A stretch of DNA of 64,000 bases from Sphingorhabdus sp. 109 (GTDB lineage: Bacteria > Pseudomonadota > Alphaproteobacteria > Sphingomonadales > Sphingomonadaceae). Positions within the stretch are counted from its first letter, which is position 1; the number at the start of each line of letters is the position of its first letter. The stretch spans positions 458,001-522,000 of the forward strand of contig NZ_LR732707.1 of NCBI RefSeq assembly GCF_902506555.1. The letters run 5' to 3'. This document shows positions 16,271 through 25,185 of this stretch, piece after piece. A program made the position numbers and the translations under genes. The notes beneath the pieces were generated by a model, which was not told the DNA's origin, ran no database searches, and saw nothing but the letters and a program-made list of their open reading frames with translations.

Positions 16271-17572
16271 CTATTCTCCGAAAACCCGGGCAAAAATCGT
16301 ATCAACATGCTTGAAATGATAATCGAGGTTGAACCGTTCCTCCAGTTCAGCGTCCGACAGTTTGGCGGTAACGTCCGGATCGGCCTTGAGCAGATCGAGC
16401 AGCGCGATTTCGCCGTCCGATTCCCAGACTTTCATCGCGTTGCGCTGGACAATCCGATAGCTGTCCTCGCGGCTGATGCCCGCCTGGGTGAGGGCGAGCA
16501 ACACGCGCTGCGAATGGACCAGGCCGCCCATGCGATCGAGATTTTTCTGCATCCGCTCGGGATAGATCAGCAGCTTTTCAATAACACCGGTCAGCCGTCC
16601 GAGGGCAAAGTCCAGCGTGATCGTCGCGTCGGGGCCGATCATCCGTTCGACCGAGCTGTGCGAAATATCGCGCTCGTGCCAGAGCGCGACATTTTCCATC
16701 GCTGGCAGGGCGTAGCTGCGGACCATACGGGCGAGACCGGTCAGGTTTTCGGTCAGGATCGGGTTGCGCTTGTGCGGCATCGCGCTTGAACCCTTCTGGC
16801 CCGGCGAGAAATATTCTTCGGCTTCGAGCACTTCGGTGCGCTGCAGATGGCGGACTTCGACAGCGAGTCGTTCAACCGAAGAGGCGATCACGCCCAGTGT
16901 CGCGAAATATTGGGCGTGGCGGTCGCGTGGAATGACCTGGGTGGAAACGGGCTCGACTTCGAGGCCCAGCTTCTCCGCCACATGTTCTTCGACCTTGGGG
17001 TCGATATTGGCAAAGGTGCCGACCGCGCCGGAAATGGCGCAGGTGGCGATTTCCTTGCGCGCAGCAACCAGCCGTTCGCGGTTGCGCTCGAATTCGGCAT
17101 AAGCCTGCGCCAGTTTCAGACCGAAGGTCACCGGCTCACCGTGAATACCGTGGCTACGGCCGATGGTCGGGGTGAACTTATGCTCGTAGGCGCGCTTCTT
17201 GATCGCGGCGAGCAATGCGTCGATATCGGCGAGCAGTATATCCGAGGCGCGCGCCAGCTGCACCGCGAGACAGGTGTCGAGAACATCGCTGGAAGTCATG
17301 CCCTGATGCATGAAGCGCGCTTCTTCGCCAACATTTTCCGCAACATTGGTCAGGAAGGCGATGACATCATGCTTCACTTCGCGTTCGATCTCGTCGATCC
17401 GCGCAACGTCGAACTTCCCCTTGGCCCAGATCGCTTCGGCCGCTTCCTTGGGCACCACGCCCAGTTCGGCGAGCGCGTCGGTTGCGTGCGCTTCAATCTC
17501 GAACCAGATCTGGAATTTCGATTCGGGTTCCCAGAGGGTAACCATTTCGGGGCGGGAATAGCGTGGAATCAT
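16271..17572 (-). CDS. purB: Adenylosuccinate lyase
   Basis: A 433-residue fumarase/aspartase-superfamily enzyme that releases fumarate from SAICAR and adenylosuccinate. The superfamily signature GSSAMPHKRNP is at 261-271, TSSDVLDT at 93-100 and the general acid His141 is in GRSHGIHGEP. Length is standard for the short bacterial type. AAGGA precedes the ATG. It is first in the minus-strand run that continues with lapA-pyrF, 87 bp away, and diverges from the phosphofructokinase gene. Confidence 0.96.
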   Translation of the reverse strand: MIPRYSRPEMVTLWEPESKFQIWFEIEAHATDALAELGVVPKEAAEAIWAKGKFDVARIDEIEREVKHDVIAFLTNVAENVGEEARFMHQGMTSSDVLDTCLAVQLARASDILLADIDALLAAIKKRAYEHKFTPTIGRSHGIHGEPVTFGLKLAQAYAEFERNRERLVAARKEIATCAISGAVGTFANIDPKVEEHVAEKLGLEVEPVSTQVIPRDRHAQYFATLGVIASSVERLAVEVRHLQRTEVLEAEEYFSPGQKGSSAMPHKRNPILTENLTGLARMVRSYALPAMENVALWHERDISHSSVERMIGPDATITLDFALGRLTGVIEKLLIYPERMQKNLDRMGGLVHSQRVLLALTQAGISREDSYRIVQRNAMKVWESDGEIALLDLLKADPDVTAKLSDAELEERFNLDYHFKHVDTIFARVFGE

Positions 17573-17685
17573 TTTTGGTCCTTGGGCAAAGAGGATGATT
17601 GCGGCAATGAATTGCCTTGATTTGCGGCCCCGCTAGCACCTACGAATTGAGTCGGCAATGCAGCCGCGGAAACAGGGAGAATAAA

Positions 17686-18786
17686 ATGCGTCTGGCTATA
17701 CTCACCGGCGGCGGTGATGTCCCGGGGCTCAATCCCTGTATCCAGTCGATTGCGACTTCGGCCTGGCAGCGTGGCTGGGACGTGGTCGGTCTGCGGCGCG
17801 GCTGGGAAGGGGTGCTGGAAATCGACCCGGCCGATCCCTGGGCCAATGAAAACAGCGTGATGATGCTCGACAAGGAGCGGGTGCGCGGCATCGACCGGCA
17901 GGGCGGCACGATATTGCACAGTTCCCGCTGTGATCCGCGGGTGACCGACCAGGGCGACCAGACACAAAAGGTGCTCGATATTCTCGATGCTCTCGCGGTC
18001 GATGTCCTGATCACCATGGGGGGAGACGGGACGCTGCGTTTCTCGGCCTATCTGTCGAGCCTCGGTCGCAATGTCATTTCGGTGCCCAAGACGATGGACA
18101 ATGATGTCTATGGCACCGACTATTGCATCGGTTTCTCGACCGCTGTCACCCGTTCGGTGCAGGCAATCAACTCGCTGCGCACCACGGCGGCGAGCCATGA
18201 GCGGATTGCGGTCATAGAATTATTCGGTCGCCGGTCGGGCGAGACGGCGCTGTTGTCCGGCTTCCTCTCGCAGGCCGACCGGACCGTGATTGCCGAGGTG
18301 CCGGCGGACATGGATGTGCTGCTGCCGCTGTTGCTCGGTGACAAGGAGGCCAATCCGGAATCCTATGCGATCTGTCTGGTATCCGAAGGAGCCAGGCTGT
18401 CCGGCGCGACGGAATTTGCCGACGAGATCAACAAGTCGAACACCAGTCGCACCGGCCTCAATATCGGCACCCAGCTGGCGCGGGAAATCGAGGCGCGCAG
18501 CGACGAGCGCACGATCGTGCAGGAACTGGCCTATCTGATGCGGGCAGGGGAGCCGGACGCGATGGACCGGATGGTCGGCTTTGCCTTTGGCGCGCTGGCG
18601 GTGCAGCTGATCGAGCAGGACCGGATGGCCAATATGGTCTGCCTGACCGACGGCAATTACGATGTCGTGCCGATCGGAACGCTGCTGGAAGATAGCAAGG
18701 GCGTCAATGTGTCGGGCCTCTATGACGCAAATCTGTATCGCCCCAACCTGATCCAGGTCGAGGGCATGCCAATGTTCCTTTATTGA
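17686..18786 (+). CDS. 6-phosphofructokinase (ATP/PPi type undetermined)
   Basis: A 366-residue PFK-A family protein phosphorylating fructose 6-phosphate. GGDGT (112-116) has the Gly that ATP enzymes carry at E. coli position 104, where PPi enzymes have Asp; PKTMDND (134-140) has the Lys at position 124 typical of PPi and clade-X enzymes. This Gly/Lys combination is known from ATP-dependent clade X PFKs, so the phosphoryl donor cannot be read with certainty. AGGGAGA lies 5 bp before the ATG at 17686. It diverges from purB. Many sphingomonads rely on the Entner-Doudoroff pathway, so a PFK here is of interest. Confidence 0.88.
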   Translation: MRLAILTGGGDVPGLNPCIQSIATSAWQRGWDVVGLRRGWEGVLEIDPADPWANENSVMMLDKERVRGIDRQGGTILHSSRCDPRVTDQGDQTQKVLDILDALAVDVLITMGGDGTLRFSAYLSSLGRNVISVPKTMDNDVYGTDYCIGFSTAVTRSVQAINSLRTTAASHERIAVIELFGRRSGETALLSGFLSQADRTVIAEVPADMDVLLPLLLGDKEANPESYAICLVSEGARLSGATEFADEINKSNTSRTGLNIGTQLAREIEARSDERTIVQELAYLMRAGEPDAMDRMVGFAFGALAVQLIEQDRMANMVCLTDGNYDVVPIGTLLEDSKGVNVSGLYDANLYRPNLIQVEGMPMFLY

Positions 18787-18912
18787 AGGCCTTCCTATAT
18801 AGACGAGGGGGCCCGCTATCTATCGGCGACGGTGTCGGTCCAAGGGCTGATACCGGCGACCCGCTGTCATCGATAGTCTGGCCCGGACCAACTTAACTTT
18901 AACAGGATCAGC

Positions 18913-19656
18913 ATGATGAGCATTTCATCCGAACGCGTCGCAATCATCACGGGCGCGTCCCGCGGCATTGGCGCTTCCATAGCCCGCCGTTTGGCAAGCG
19001 ATGGTATGGCAGTTGTCGTAAACTATGCCGGCAGCGAAAAAGCCGCGGCCGAACTGGTCGACGAAATCGTAAACGCAGGGGGACGCGCGATCTCTGCGCA
19101 GGCGGATGTCGCCGATCCGCGGGCTGTCAGAAATCTTTTCGATACCGCCGAGGCGGAATTTGGCGGTGTCGATGTGCTGGTGAACAACGCCGGCATCATG
19201 AAGCTCGCGCCGGTCGCGCAAGTCGATGACGCAGATTTCGACGAAATGATGGCGGTCAATCTCAAGGGCACGTTCAACGGGCTCCGGGAGGCTGCGAAGC
19301 GGCTGCGAGATGGTGGTCGTATTGTAAATATTTCTACCAGCGTCGTCGGATTATATCTGCCGGCTTATGGGGTGTATGCGGCGACCAAGGCGGCAGTGGA
19401 GGCTCTGACGCATATTCTGGCGAAGGAGCTTGGACCCCGGTCGATTACGGTCAATTCCGTGGCACCGGGGCCAGTCGCGACCGAGCTGTTTCTCGAAGGC
19501 AAGGCCCCGGCAATGATTGAGCGGCTCGAGCAGATGATTCCGCTTGGTCGGCTGGGTGAAGTCGATGACATTGCCCGCGCCGTTTCCGTGCTGGTCGGGC
19601 CGGACGGCGGCTGGATCAATGGCCAGATAGTGCGCGTCAACGGGGGCGTGATCTAA
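18913..19656 (+). CDS. SDR family oxidoreductase (FabG-like)
   Basis: A 247-residue classical short-chain dehydrogenase. The cofactor motif TGASRGIG lies at 13-20, NNAG at 91-94, a catalytic Ser around 141-143 and YAATK at 155-159 (Tyr155, Lys159). PGPVATELF and the C-terminal GGWINGQIVRVNGG are typical of the 3-ketoacyl-ACP reductase-like group. Substrate unknown. AGGA precedes the ATG. It is a single gene, converging on radC with only 7 bp between stops and no room for a separate terminator. Confidence 0.88.
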   Translation: MMSISSERVAIITGASRGIGASIARRLASDGMAVVVNYAGSEKAAAELVDEIVNAGGRAISAQADVADPRAVRNLFDTAEAEFGGVDVLVNNAGIMKLAPVAQVDDADFDEMMAVNLKGTFNGLREAAKRLRDGGRIVNISTSVVGLYLPAYGVYAATKAAVEALTHILAKELGPRSITVNSVAPGPVATELFLEGKAPAMIERLEQMIPLGRLGEVDDIARAVSVLVGPDGGWINGQIVRVNGGVI

Positions 19657-19663
19657 GCGGCCG

Positions 19664-20368
19664 TCAAATCAGTCCTTTCGAACGGAAGGATGTGTGGCCG
19701 TCCCGGCCGATGATGATATGGTCATGAACGGCAATGCCCAATGTCGCCCCGGCGGCGCAAATGTCGCGGGTGATCGCAATATCCTGCCGGCTGGGGGTAC
19801 TGTCGCCGCTGGGATGATTATGCACCAATATGATCGCGGCTGATCCCAGATCCAGCGCGCGCTTGATGACTTCTCTTGTATAGATGGCCGCCTGATCAAT
19901 CGATCCCTCGCTGACCAGTTCGTCCCGGATCAGCCGGTTCTTGCTATCGAGGTGCAGGACCCGCACCCGCTCATGGGCAAGATGCGCCATATCGGCGCGC
20001 AGATAGTCGAGCAAGGCCTGCCAACTCGACAGGATCGGCCGGGTCCGCACCGGCTCGGAAAGCAGGCGCAAAGCCGCCACCTGCACGATTTTCAGCGCGG
20101 CCACGCTGGTTTCACCCATGCCGGGCAACTTCTGTAGCGCATCGGCGTCGGTGACCAGCAAACGGGAAAAGCCGCCGAACTCGCCGATCAACTGCTTCGC
20201 CAGTGGTTTCGTGTCCCGGCGCGGGATGGCCAGCGCGAGCAGATATTCGACCAGTTCATGATCGTGCAGCCCGCTGCCCTGACCGGTCAGGATGCGGTGG
20301 CGCAGCCGCGAGCGATGTCCGCTGCTCTTCCCAGGTGCGTCTGACGGCGATGGATGTCCAATAGTCAT
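19664..20368 (-). CDS. radC: RadC/JAB-domain protein
   Basis: A 234-residue protein with an N-terminal helix-hairpin-helix-like UPF0758 domain (GSGLHDHELVEYLLALAIPRRD ... LPGMGETSVAAL) and a C-terminal JAB/MPN domain. The zinc-binding motif is complete: VHNHPSGDSTPSRQD. Despite its name, a DNA repair role is not supported in E. coli and the biochemical function is open. The frame is open upstream to 20647, but those residues lie in the divergent promoter and overlap ydbH; the start at 20368 (MTIGHPSPSD) is chosen. Confidence 0.9.
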   Translation of the reverse strand: MTIGHPSPSDAPGKSSGHRSRLRHRILTGQGSGLHDHELVEYLLALAIPRRDTKPLAKQLIGEFGGFSRLLVTDADALQKLPGMGETSVAALKIVQVAALRLLSEPVRTRPILSSWQALLDYLRADMAHLAHERVRVLHLDSKNRLIRDELVSEGSIDQAAIYTREVIKRALDLGSAAIILVHNHPSGDSTPSRQDIAITRDICAAGATLGIAVHDHIIIGRDGHTSFRSKGLI

Positions 20369-20516
20369 GGGTTCTTCGTTAGCAGAACAAATCGGGAACT
20401 TCGCGGATAAGCGGAGAAAAGACCGAAAATGTCCAATTTTCTGCAGGGCCAGAAAAACCGCGCTGGGCAACACTTGTACATTGCAACTTAAGGCAGACTT
20501 CTGCATTTCATCTGCG

Positions 20517-23500
20517 ATGGAAGAAGAAATCGCCAATGACCCCGTCGGTCGCCTGTCCCGGTTTCGACTGTTCGGCGGGATATTGCTTGTTCTGCTTCTG
20601 CTCGGCCTGATTGTCCTGTGGATCAGCCGTACGACGCTGGCCGACAATTTCGTCCAATCGCAGCTGGACCAGATGGATGTAGCGGCCAGCTACGAGATTG
20701 ACGACATAGGGCTCCGCAAGCAGGTCATTCGCAATCTGGTAATCGGGGATCCGGAACGACCGGATCTGACGGCCGAGCTGGTCGAGGTCGGCAACAGCCT
20801 GTCGCTGGGCGGGGTCGGGATCAACTGGGTCCGTGCGAGCGGCGTAAAGCTTTACGGGCGCGTGGAAGAAGGCAAGCTCAGCTTTGGCGAGCTCGACAAA
20901 TTCTCCGATCCGGAAGATGACAGTCCGCTGGCGCTGCCGGATATGTGGATGGGCCTGGACGATGCAAAATTGCGGATCGACAGCGAATATGGGGCGATCG
21001 GCCTGGCGCTTAACGGGCAGGGCGAATTGCACAACGGCTTCAGCGGCGAAATTGCTGCCATTGCCAGCCAGCTGAATGCCGGCGGTTGCGCCTTGCAGAA
21101 ACCGACGTTTTTTGGCGAAATCGCGATCCGGGATAAAAAACCCCGTCTGGAAGGGCCGCTGCGACTGCCCGCCTTCACCTGCGACAGTCTTGATCTGGGC
21201 GCCGAGGATTTTGCCGCACGGATTGCGATCGATCTTGGTGCCGATCTGGCGAGCTGGACGGGTAATATAGGCCTGATCGGCGGGCCGCTTCGCTATGCCG
21301 GCTACAGCAGTCAGGAAATCAGGGCCACTCTCGATCTGGCCGGCGACTTGCAGCAGAGCAGCGGCGCGGTCGATCTGACCGCAAGCGGACTGCAATCCCC
21401 TTATGGCAAAGCCAATATTTCGCAGATCAAAGGGCCGTTCACTCTGGGCTATGGCAGTGCCCCGATGACTGCGCGTTTTTCCGGCCAGCCCGAGATCCGC
21501 GGTGTGCAAGTATCACAACGCTATTTGCGCCAGACCGCCAGCCTCTCCGCCTCTTTTGCCGGGACGCCACTCGGTCCGATCGCCAGCCGGTTATCGCATG
21601 CGGTCCAGCGCGCCGGAAGCCGCTTTGACCTGTCGAGTGATATAGAGTTTTCCCGCACCGCCGAGCGGACAACCTTATCTTTTGATGCCGCAGCAGCCCG
21701 CTCGCGCTCCGGTGCTTCGATAAGCCTGAGCGACCCCTTGCTGCTGGTCTTTACCGACAAGAATATCCGGATGCTGGCCGACGGTCCGGTCCGGCTGGCC
21801 GGTGGCGGCTTTCCCAGCACCAGACTGCAACTTGACGACGGCAGCCTGTCACGGGGCTTTTCCGGAGCGCTGGCAATGGCCAATTATCAAGTCGGTTCGG
21901 CCCAGCTGAAAATCCCGGTCATGACCTTTTCACCGACGCGTCAGGGTGGGACCAGTATAGACGGGCGGATCATCCTGACCGGGCCGCTCGGCGATGGCCA
22001 GCTGACCGGACTGCAGATACCGGTCAGTGGCAATATCGGTCGTAACGGCGATTTCGCTCTGTTCCGTCGCTGCGTCGACTTGCAGTTTGCCAGCCTGCGC
22101 ACGGCAGCGCTGACCGCCGGTCCAACCAGCGCACGCCTGTGTCCGCAGGGCAGCGCCATCGTCACCGGCAACGGAACGGGCGTGAATATTGCGGCCAGTG
22201 CCCCGTCGCTCAAACTGGACGGTGCGGTCGGCAGCACGCCGCTTGCCATTACGAGCGGTGCGCTCGGCTTTTCCCTTGCAAATGGTCTGACAGCGCGAAA
22301 TGTCGGCGTCCGCCTGGGCACGGCGGAAAGCATGACCCGGCTCGACATGGCAGTGCTGAACGCCGCCTTCGGCAGTGCGATCAACGGACGGATAGAAGGG
22401 GCCTCTGGCAAGGTCGCCAATGTGCCCTTGCTGATGGAAAAAATAGAGGGCGACTGGCGCTATGAGAATGGCGCATTTCTGGCCGATGCCAGCCTGCTCG
22501 TCCGTGACGAGCAGCCGGTGGAACGTTTCCGGCCCCTGATCAGCAACGATGTGAAACTCGGTTTTGACGGCAATGATCTTACCGCAACCGGTCTGCTCCG
22601 CGAACCGGAAAGCCTGGCGTCCGTGGCGACCATTGATATTGCCCATGGTCTGGATGACAGCGAGGGCAGGGCGTTGATCGACGTCCAGTCGCTAATCTTC
22701 AACGACCGGTTGCAGCCCGAACAGCTGACGCCGCTGACTCTGGGCGTTATCGCCAATGTTCAGGGAGAAATATCGGGCACTGGCCGGATCGACTGGGATG
22801 CCTCTGAGAACGGGATCAAGAGCACGGGAAGCTTCCGTTCGCACGGCCTCAATCTGGCGGCCGCTTTCGGACCGGTGACCGGCCTTGCCGGAGAGATAGA
22901 ATTTTCCGATCTGCTGGGGCTGGAAACCAGACCGGGGCAGGTTGTGACCCTGTCCGAAGTCAACCCCGGCGTAGCGGTGTTCAATGGCCAGATCCGCTAC
23001 CGGTTGCTTCCCGATTTCAAATTGCAGGTGGAAGCTGGCGAATGGCCGTTCGCGGGCGGCAAGCTCTATCTCGAACCGACAATTCTGGATTTGAGCGAAG
23101 AGGCCGAGCGGCGGCTGCAATTCACTGTCGAGGGGGTTGATGCCGCCCAGTTCCTGACCCAGTTTGATTTTGAGAATATGACCGCGTCCGGTGTTTTTGA
23201 CGGCAAGCTGCCAATGGTGTTCGATCAGGATGGGGGCCGGGTTGTCGGTGGCTATCTGGTGGCGCGCGAAGGCGGCGGTACGCTCGCCTATGTAGGAGAG
23301 TTGAGCTACGAAGACATGGGCACCATGGCCAATTTTGCCTTCAACGCGTTGAAGTCGATCCGATATCGCAACCTGACCATCGGAATGGACGGTGATATTG
23401 CCGGGGAAATCATTACCGAGGTGAAATTTGCCGGACTGCAGCAGGGCGAGGATGCCAGCCGCAATTTCATCACCAAACAGCTTGCGCGGATTCCGCTCGA

Positions 23501-23660
23501 GTTCAACGTTCGTATCCAGGCACCGTTCATGCAATTGATGAGCAGCGCAAAATCCTATTATGAGCCGGAGATACTGGTCGGCCAGAACCTGCCTGCCTTG
23601 CTGCGCGCGCAAGAAGCACGGGCAAAGGCGGCCGTGAAAGTTCTGGAAGAAGATGAATAG
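20517..23660 (+). CDS. ydbH: YdbH-like AsmA-type intermembrane lipid transport protein
   Basis: A 1047-residue protein with one N-terminal inner-membrane helix (about residues 14-37: FGGILLVLLLLGLIVLWIS) and a very long periplasmic beta-rich region. The C-terminal 300 residues match the YdbH domain (gene once labelled dicarboxylate transport), including a hydrophobic GDIAGEIITEVKFAGLQQG segment. In E. coli, YdbH, TamB and YhdP bridge the envelope and carry phospholipids to the outer membrane, and YdbH works with lipoprotein YnbE and YdbL. All three genes are present here in that order. The ATG at 20517 gives MEEEIANDPVGRLSRF just before the helix; more than 70 open codons upstream lie over the radC leader and are not used. 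Confidence 0.88.
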   Translation: MEEEIANDPVGRLSRFRLFGGILLVLLLLGLIVLWISRTTLADNFVQSQLDQMDVAASYEIDDIGLRKQVIRNLVIGDPERPDLTAELVEVGNSLSLGGVGINWVRASGVKLYGRVEEGKLSFGELDKFSDPEDDSPLALPDMWMGLDDAKLRIDSEYGAIGLALNGQGELHNGFSGEIAAIASQLNAGGCALQKPTFFGEIAIRDKKPRLEGPLRLPAFTCDSLDLGAEDFAARIAIDLGADLASWTGNIGLIGGPLRYAGYSSQEIRATLDLAGDLQQSSGAVDLTASGLQSPYGKANISQIKGPFTLGYGSAPMTARFSGQPEIRGVQVSQRYLRQTASLSASFAGTPLGPIASRLSHAVQRAGSRFDLSSDIEFSRTAERTTLSFDAAAARSRSGASISLSDPLLLVFTDKNIRMLADGPVRLAGGGFPSTRLQLDDGSLSRGFSGALAMANYQVGSAQLKIPVMTFSPTRQGGTSIDGRIILTGPLGDGQLTGLQIPVSGNIGRNGDFALFRRCVDLQFASLRTAALTAGPTSARLCPQGSAIVTGNGTGVNIAASAPSLKLDGAVGSTPLAITSGALGFSLANGLTARNVGVRLGTAESMTRLDMAVLNAAFGSAINGRIEGASGKVANVPLLMEKIEGDWRYENGAFLADASLLVRDEQPVERFRPLISNDVKLGFDGNDLTATGLLREPESLASVATIDIAHGLDDSEGRALIDVQSLIFNDRLQPEQLTPLTLGVIANVQGEISGTGRIDWDASENGIKSTGSFRSHGLNLAAAFGPVTGLAGEIEFSDLLGLETRPGQVVTLSEVNPGVAVFNGQIRYRLLPDFKLQVEAGEWPFAGGKLYLEPTILDLSEEAERRLQFTVEGVDAAQFLTQFDFENMTASGVFDGKLPMVFDQDGGRVVGGYLVAREGGGTLAYVGELSYEDMGTMANFAFNALKSIRYRNLTIGMDGDIAGEIITEVKFAGLQQGEDASRNFITKQLARIPLEFNVRIQAPFMQLMSSAKSYYEPEILVGQNLPALLRAQEARAKAAVKVLEEDE

Positions 23661-23711
23661 TCCATTCAGCCGAGGGAAAGCGAAGATGCTTTATCAGACA
23701 AGCCAATTGAC

Positions 23712-23734
23712 GGATCGCACATATGGTGCGATTC
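23712..23734 (+). promoter_or_regulatory. Hairpin in ydbH-ynbE spacer
   Basis: GGATCGCAC-ATATG-GTGCGATTC forms a 9-bp stem (one G-U) with a 5-nt loop, ending 8 bp before the preferred ynbE ATG. It could restrain or protect the ynbE message. If translation instead starts at 23686 the hairpin falls in coding sequence. Confidence 0.45.
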
Positions 23735-23742
23735 ATCATAAT

Positions 23743-23928
23743 ATGAGGAGCTTAACCACTGCCGGCCTGATTTTCGGGGCATTGATCGGGTTTTCCGGCT
23801 GCGTGCAGGTGACTGCGCCGGACAAACCGATCGTGATCAATCTGAATATCAATATAAAACAGGAAGTGGTCTATCGTCTCGACGGCGATGCGAAAGATCT
23901 AATCAACGAGGAAGCGGATATTTTCTAA
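23743..23928 (+). CDS. ynbE: YnbE family outer-membrane lipoprotein
   Basis: A 61-residue lipoprotein: MRSLTTAGLIFGALIGFSGC is a signal peptide with lipobox FSGC (Cys20), followed by VQVTAPDKPIVINLNINIKQEVVYRLD, close to the YnbE family pattern. In E. coli YnbE forms beta-stacked multimers that contact YdbH and complete the lipid bridge. Start: the ATG at 23743 gives the family length of about 61 residues. An in-frame ATG at 23686 has a better ribosome site (GAGGGAAAG) but would add 19 charged residues before the signal peptide. The stop overlaps the ydbL start (TAATG). Confidence 0.85.
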   Translation: MRSLTTAGLIFGALIGFSGCVQVTAPDKPIVINLNINIKQEVVYRLDGDAKDLINEEADIF

Positions 23929-24323
23929 TGTTTGACTATATGAAGAAAAACAAGGCCTTGGCCGTAGTCGGCGGACTGGTTTTAACCGCAGCAGTGGCCG
24001 TACCGGCTATCGCCCAGCGCGATCCCGCTTATGCCGCGGCACGGGCATCGGGTGCTATCGGCGAAAAGCCTGACGGTTATCTCGGCTATGTGACGTCGCC
24101 GTCTCCGGCGATCAAGGCGTTGGTCGAGGATATCAATATCAAGCGCAAGGCGGCCTATACCCGCAAGGCGCAGGAAACCAATTCGACGGTTGAACAATTT
24201 GCTTTTACGTCGGGCTGTAACCTGATCATGCGGACGGCACCGGGCGAGAAATACCAGACGCCGGCCGGAACCTGGAACACACGCGATGCGAGCGACCCGG
24301 TCCGGGATCCGCGCTGCCCCTGA
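23928..24323 (+). CDS. ydbL: YdbL family periplasmic protein (DUF1318)
   Basis: A 131-residue exported protein. A signal peptide covers about residues 1-29 (KNKALAVVGGLVLTAAVAVPAIAQ) and the mature part holds the DUF1318 core, with RDPAYAAARASGAIGEKPDGYLGY and NIKRKAAYTRKAQ. In E. coli YdbL prevents YdbH-YnbE over-assembly. The extra Cys-containing end (FTSGCNLIMRTAPGEKYQ) is longer than the E. coli protein. Start at 23928 overlaps the ynbE stop; an in-frame ATG at 23940 (MKKNKAL) would also give a good signal peptide. Confidence 0.85.
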   Translation: MFDYMKKNKALAVVGGLVLTAAVAVPAIAQRDPAYAAARASGAIGEKPDGYLGYVTSPSPAIKALVEDINIKRKAAYTRKAQETNSTVEQFAFTSGCNLIMRTAPGEKYQTPAGTWNTRDASDPVRDPRCP

Positions 24324-24350
24324 GCGCCCTTGCACCCACACGAAAATAAG

Positions 24351-24382
24351 AAGCGTGCCGATCAGATTGGTGCGCTTTTTTT
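24351..24382 (+). terminator. Rho-independent terminator of ydbH operon
   Basis: AAGCGTGCC and GGTGCGCTT make a 9-bp stem (two wobble pairs) with a 9-nt loop, followed by a T7 run. It lies just after ydbL, and its T-run almost reaches the convergent mntP stop. Confidence 0.75.
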
Positions 24383-24384
24383 CT

Positions 24385-24945
24385 TCACACTGGAAAATAC
24401 TGTTGGGCAATAAAGGTTTTTGCCCCCAGGCCGATCAGTATCAATCCACCCAGCACCTCGGCCCATTGGCCGACCTTTGTACCTAGCTGTGCGCCGAGAA
24501 AGACCCCGGGATAGACGAGCAGCGAAGTAGTCAGTCCGATTAGAAGGCAGGCCAGCAGGATAGGCGCGCCAAAGCTTGGCAGGGTGATCCCGGCTACGGC
24601 CGCGTCGATACTGGTAGCAATCGCCATGACGAGCAATGGCCAGAGCGTCAGATCCTTGCTGGGGGCCTCCGGATCACGATCAAATCCTTCCCGGATCATC
24701 CGCAAACCCAATATCGCCAGTAGGACAAACGCAATCCAGTGAGCCACTGATTGCATGACAGCGGCAAATGCCATTCCCAACGTCCAGCCCAACAGGGGCA
24801 TCACCGCTTGGGCAGAACCGAAAGCAAAGCTCATCCGCAAGGCGGTGGATCGGCTGGGGCGACTGGCTGCGCCCTGGGCGACGGCTGCAGCAAAGGCATC
24901 CATCGCCAGACCGAGTGACAGCAGAACAAGGGTTGCGAAAATCAT
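24385..24945 (-). CDS. mntP: Manganese efflux pump MntP
   Basis: A 186-residue inner-membrane protein with six predicted helices arranged as two repeats of three. The conserved acidic motifs of the family are visible: SLGLAMDAFAAAVAQG near the N-terminus and MAIATSIDAAVAGITL in the second half. It exports Mn(II). AGGAGG lies 5 bp before the ATG. It follows the accessory SDR gene by 240 bp on the same strand, so it probably has its own promoter in that gap. I could not convince myself of a yybP-ykoY manganese riboswitch in the leader. Confidence 0.93.
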   Translation of the reverse strand: MIFATLVLLSLGLAMDAFAAAVAQGAASRPSRSTALRMSFAFGSAQAVMPLLGWTLGMAFAAVMQSVAHWIAFVLLAILGLRMIREGFDRDPEAPSKDLTLWPLLVMAIATSIDAAVAGITLPSFGAPILLACLLIGLTTSLLVYPGVFLGAQLGTKVGQWAEVLGGLILIGLGAKTFIAQQYFPV

Positions 24946-25047
24946 AGTCGCCTCCTGAAGATTTTTGCTTGAAAGCTCAACAGTCCTGTCAGTTGATTGC
25001 GATCAGCCGGAGCAAGTAACAACGCGCTGGCCGTCATCGGTAGCGAC

Positions 25048-25064
25048 GTGTCTTGGGAAGACAC
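25048..25064 (-). promoter_or_regulatory. Stem-loop in mntP upstream region
   Basis: GTGTCTT-GGG-AAGACAC is a perfect 7-bp stem with a 3-nt loop in the 240-bp gap between the SDR gene and mntP. It may terminate the upstream transcript or belong to the mntP leader. No T-run follows on either strand. Confidence 0.35.
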
Positions 25065-25185
25065 TGGCCCGGTCCCCGGTCTTTCGGCATTTCGCGACAG
25101 CGAGTGGATCGTCGCGTTATCATTTTGTGGGGATGCTGATGTGAATGATGATAGTCAGCCAGCTTCTCCTGATGAACGTCGAATT

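Noticed and set aside
24946-25185. yybP-ykoY manganese riboswitch before mntP
   Set aside because: The conserved GGGGAGTAG and CTACCTGAG-type loops could not be found in the right order and spacing; kept only as an open question.
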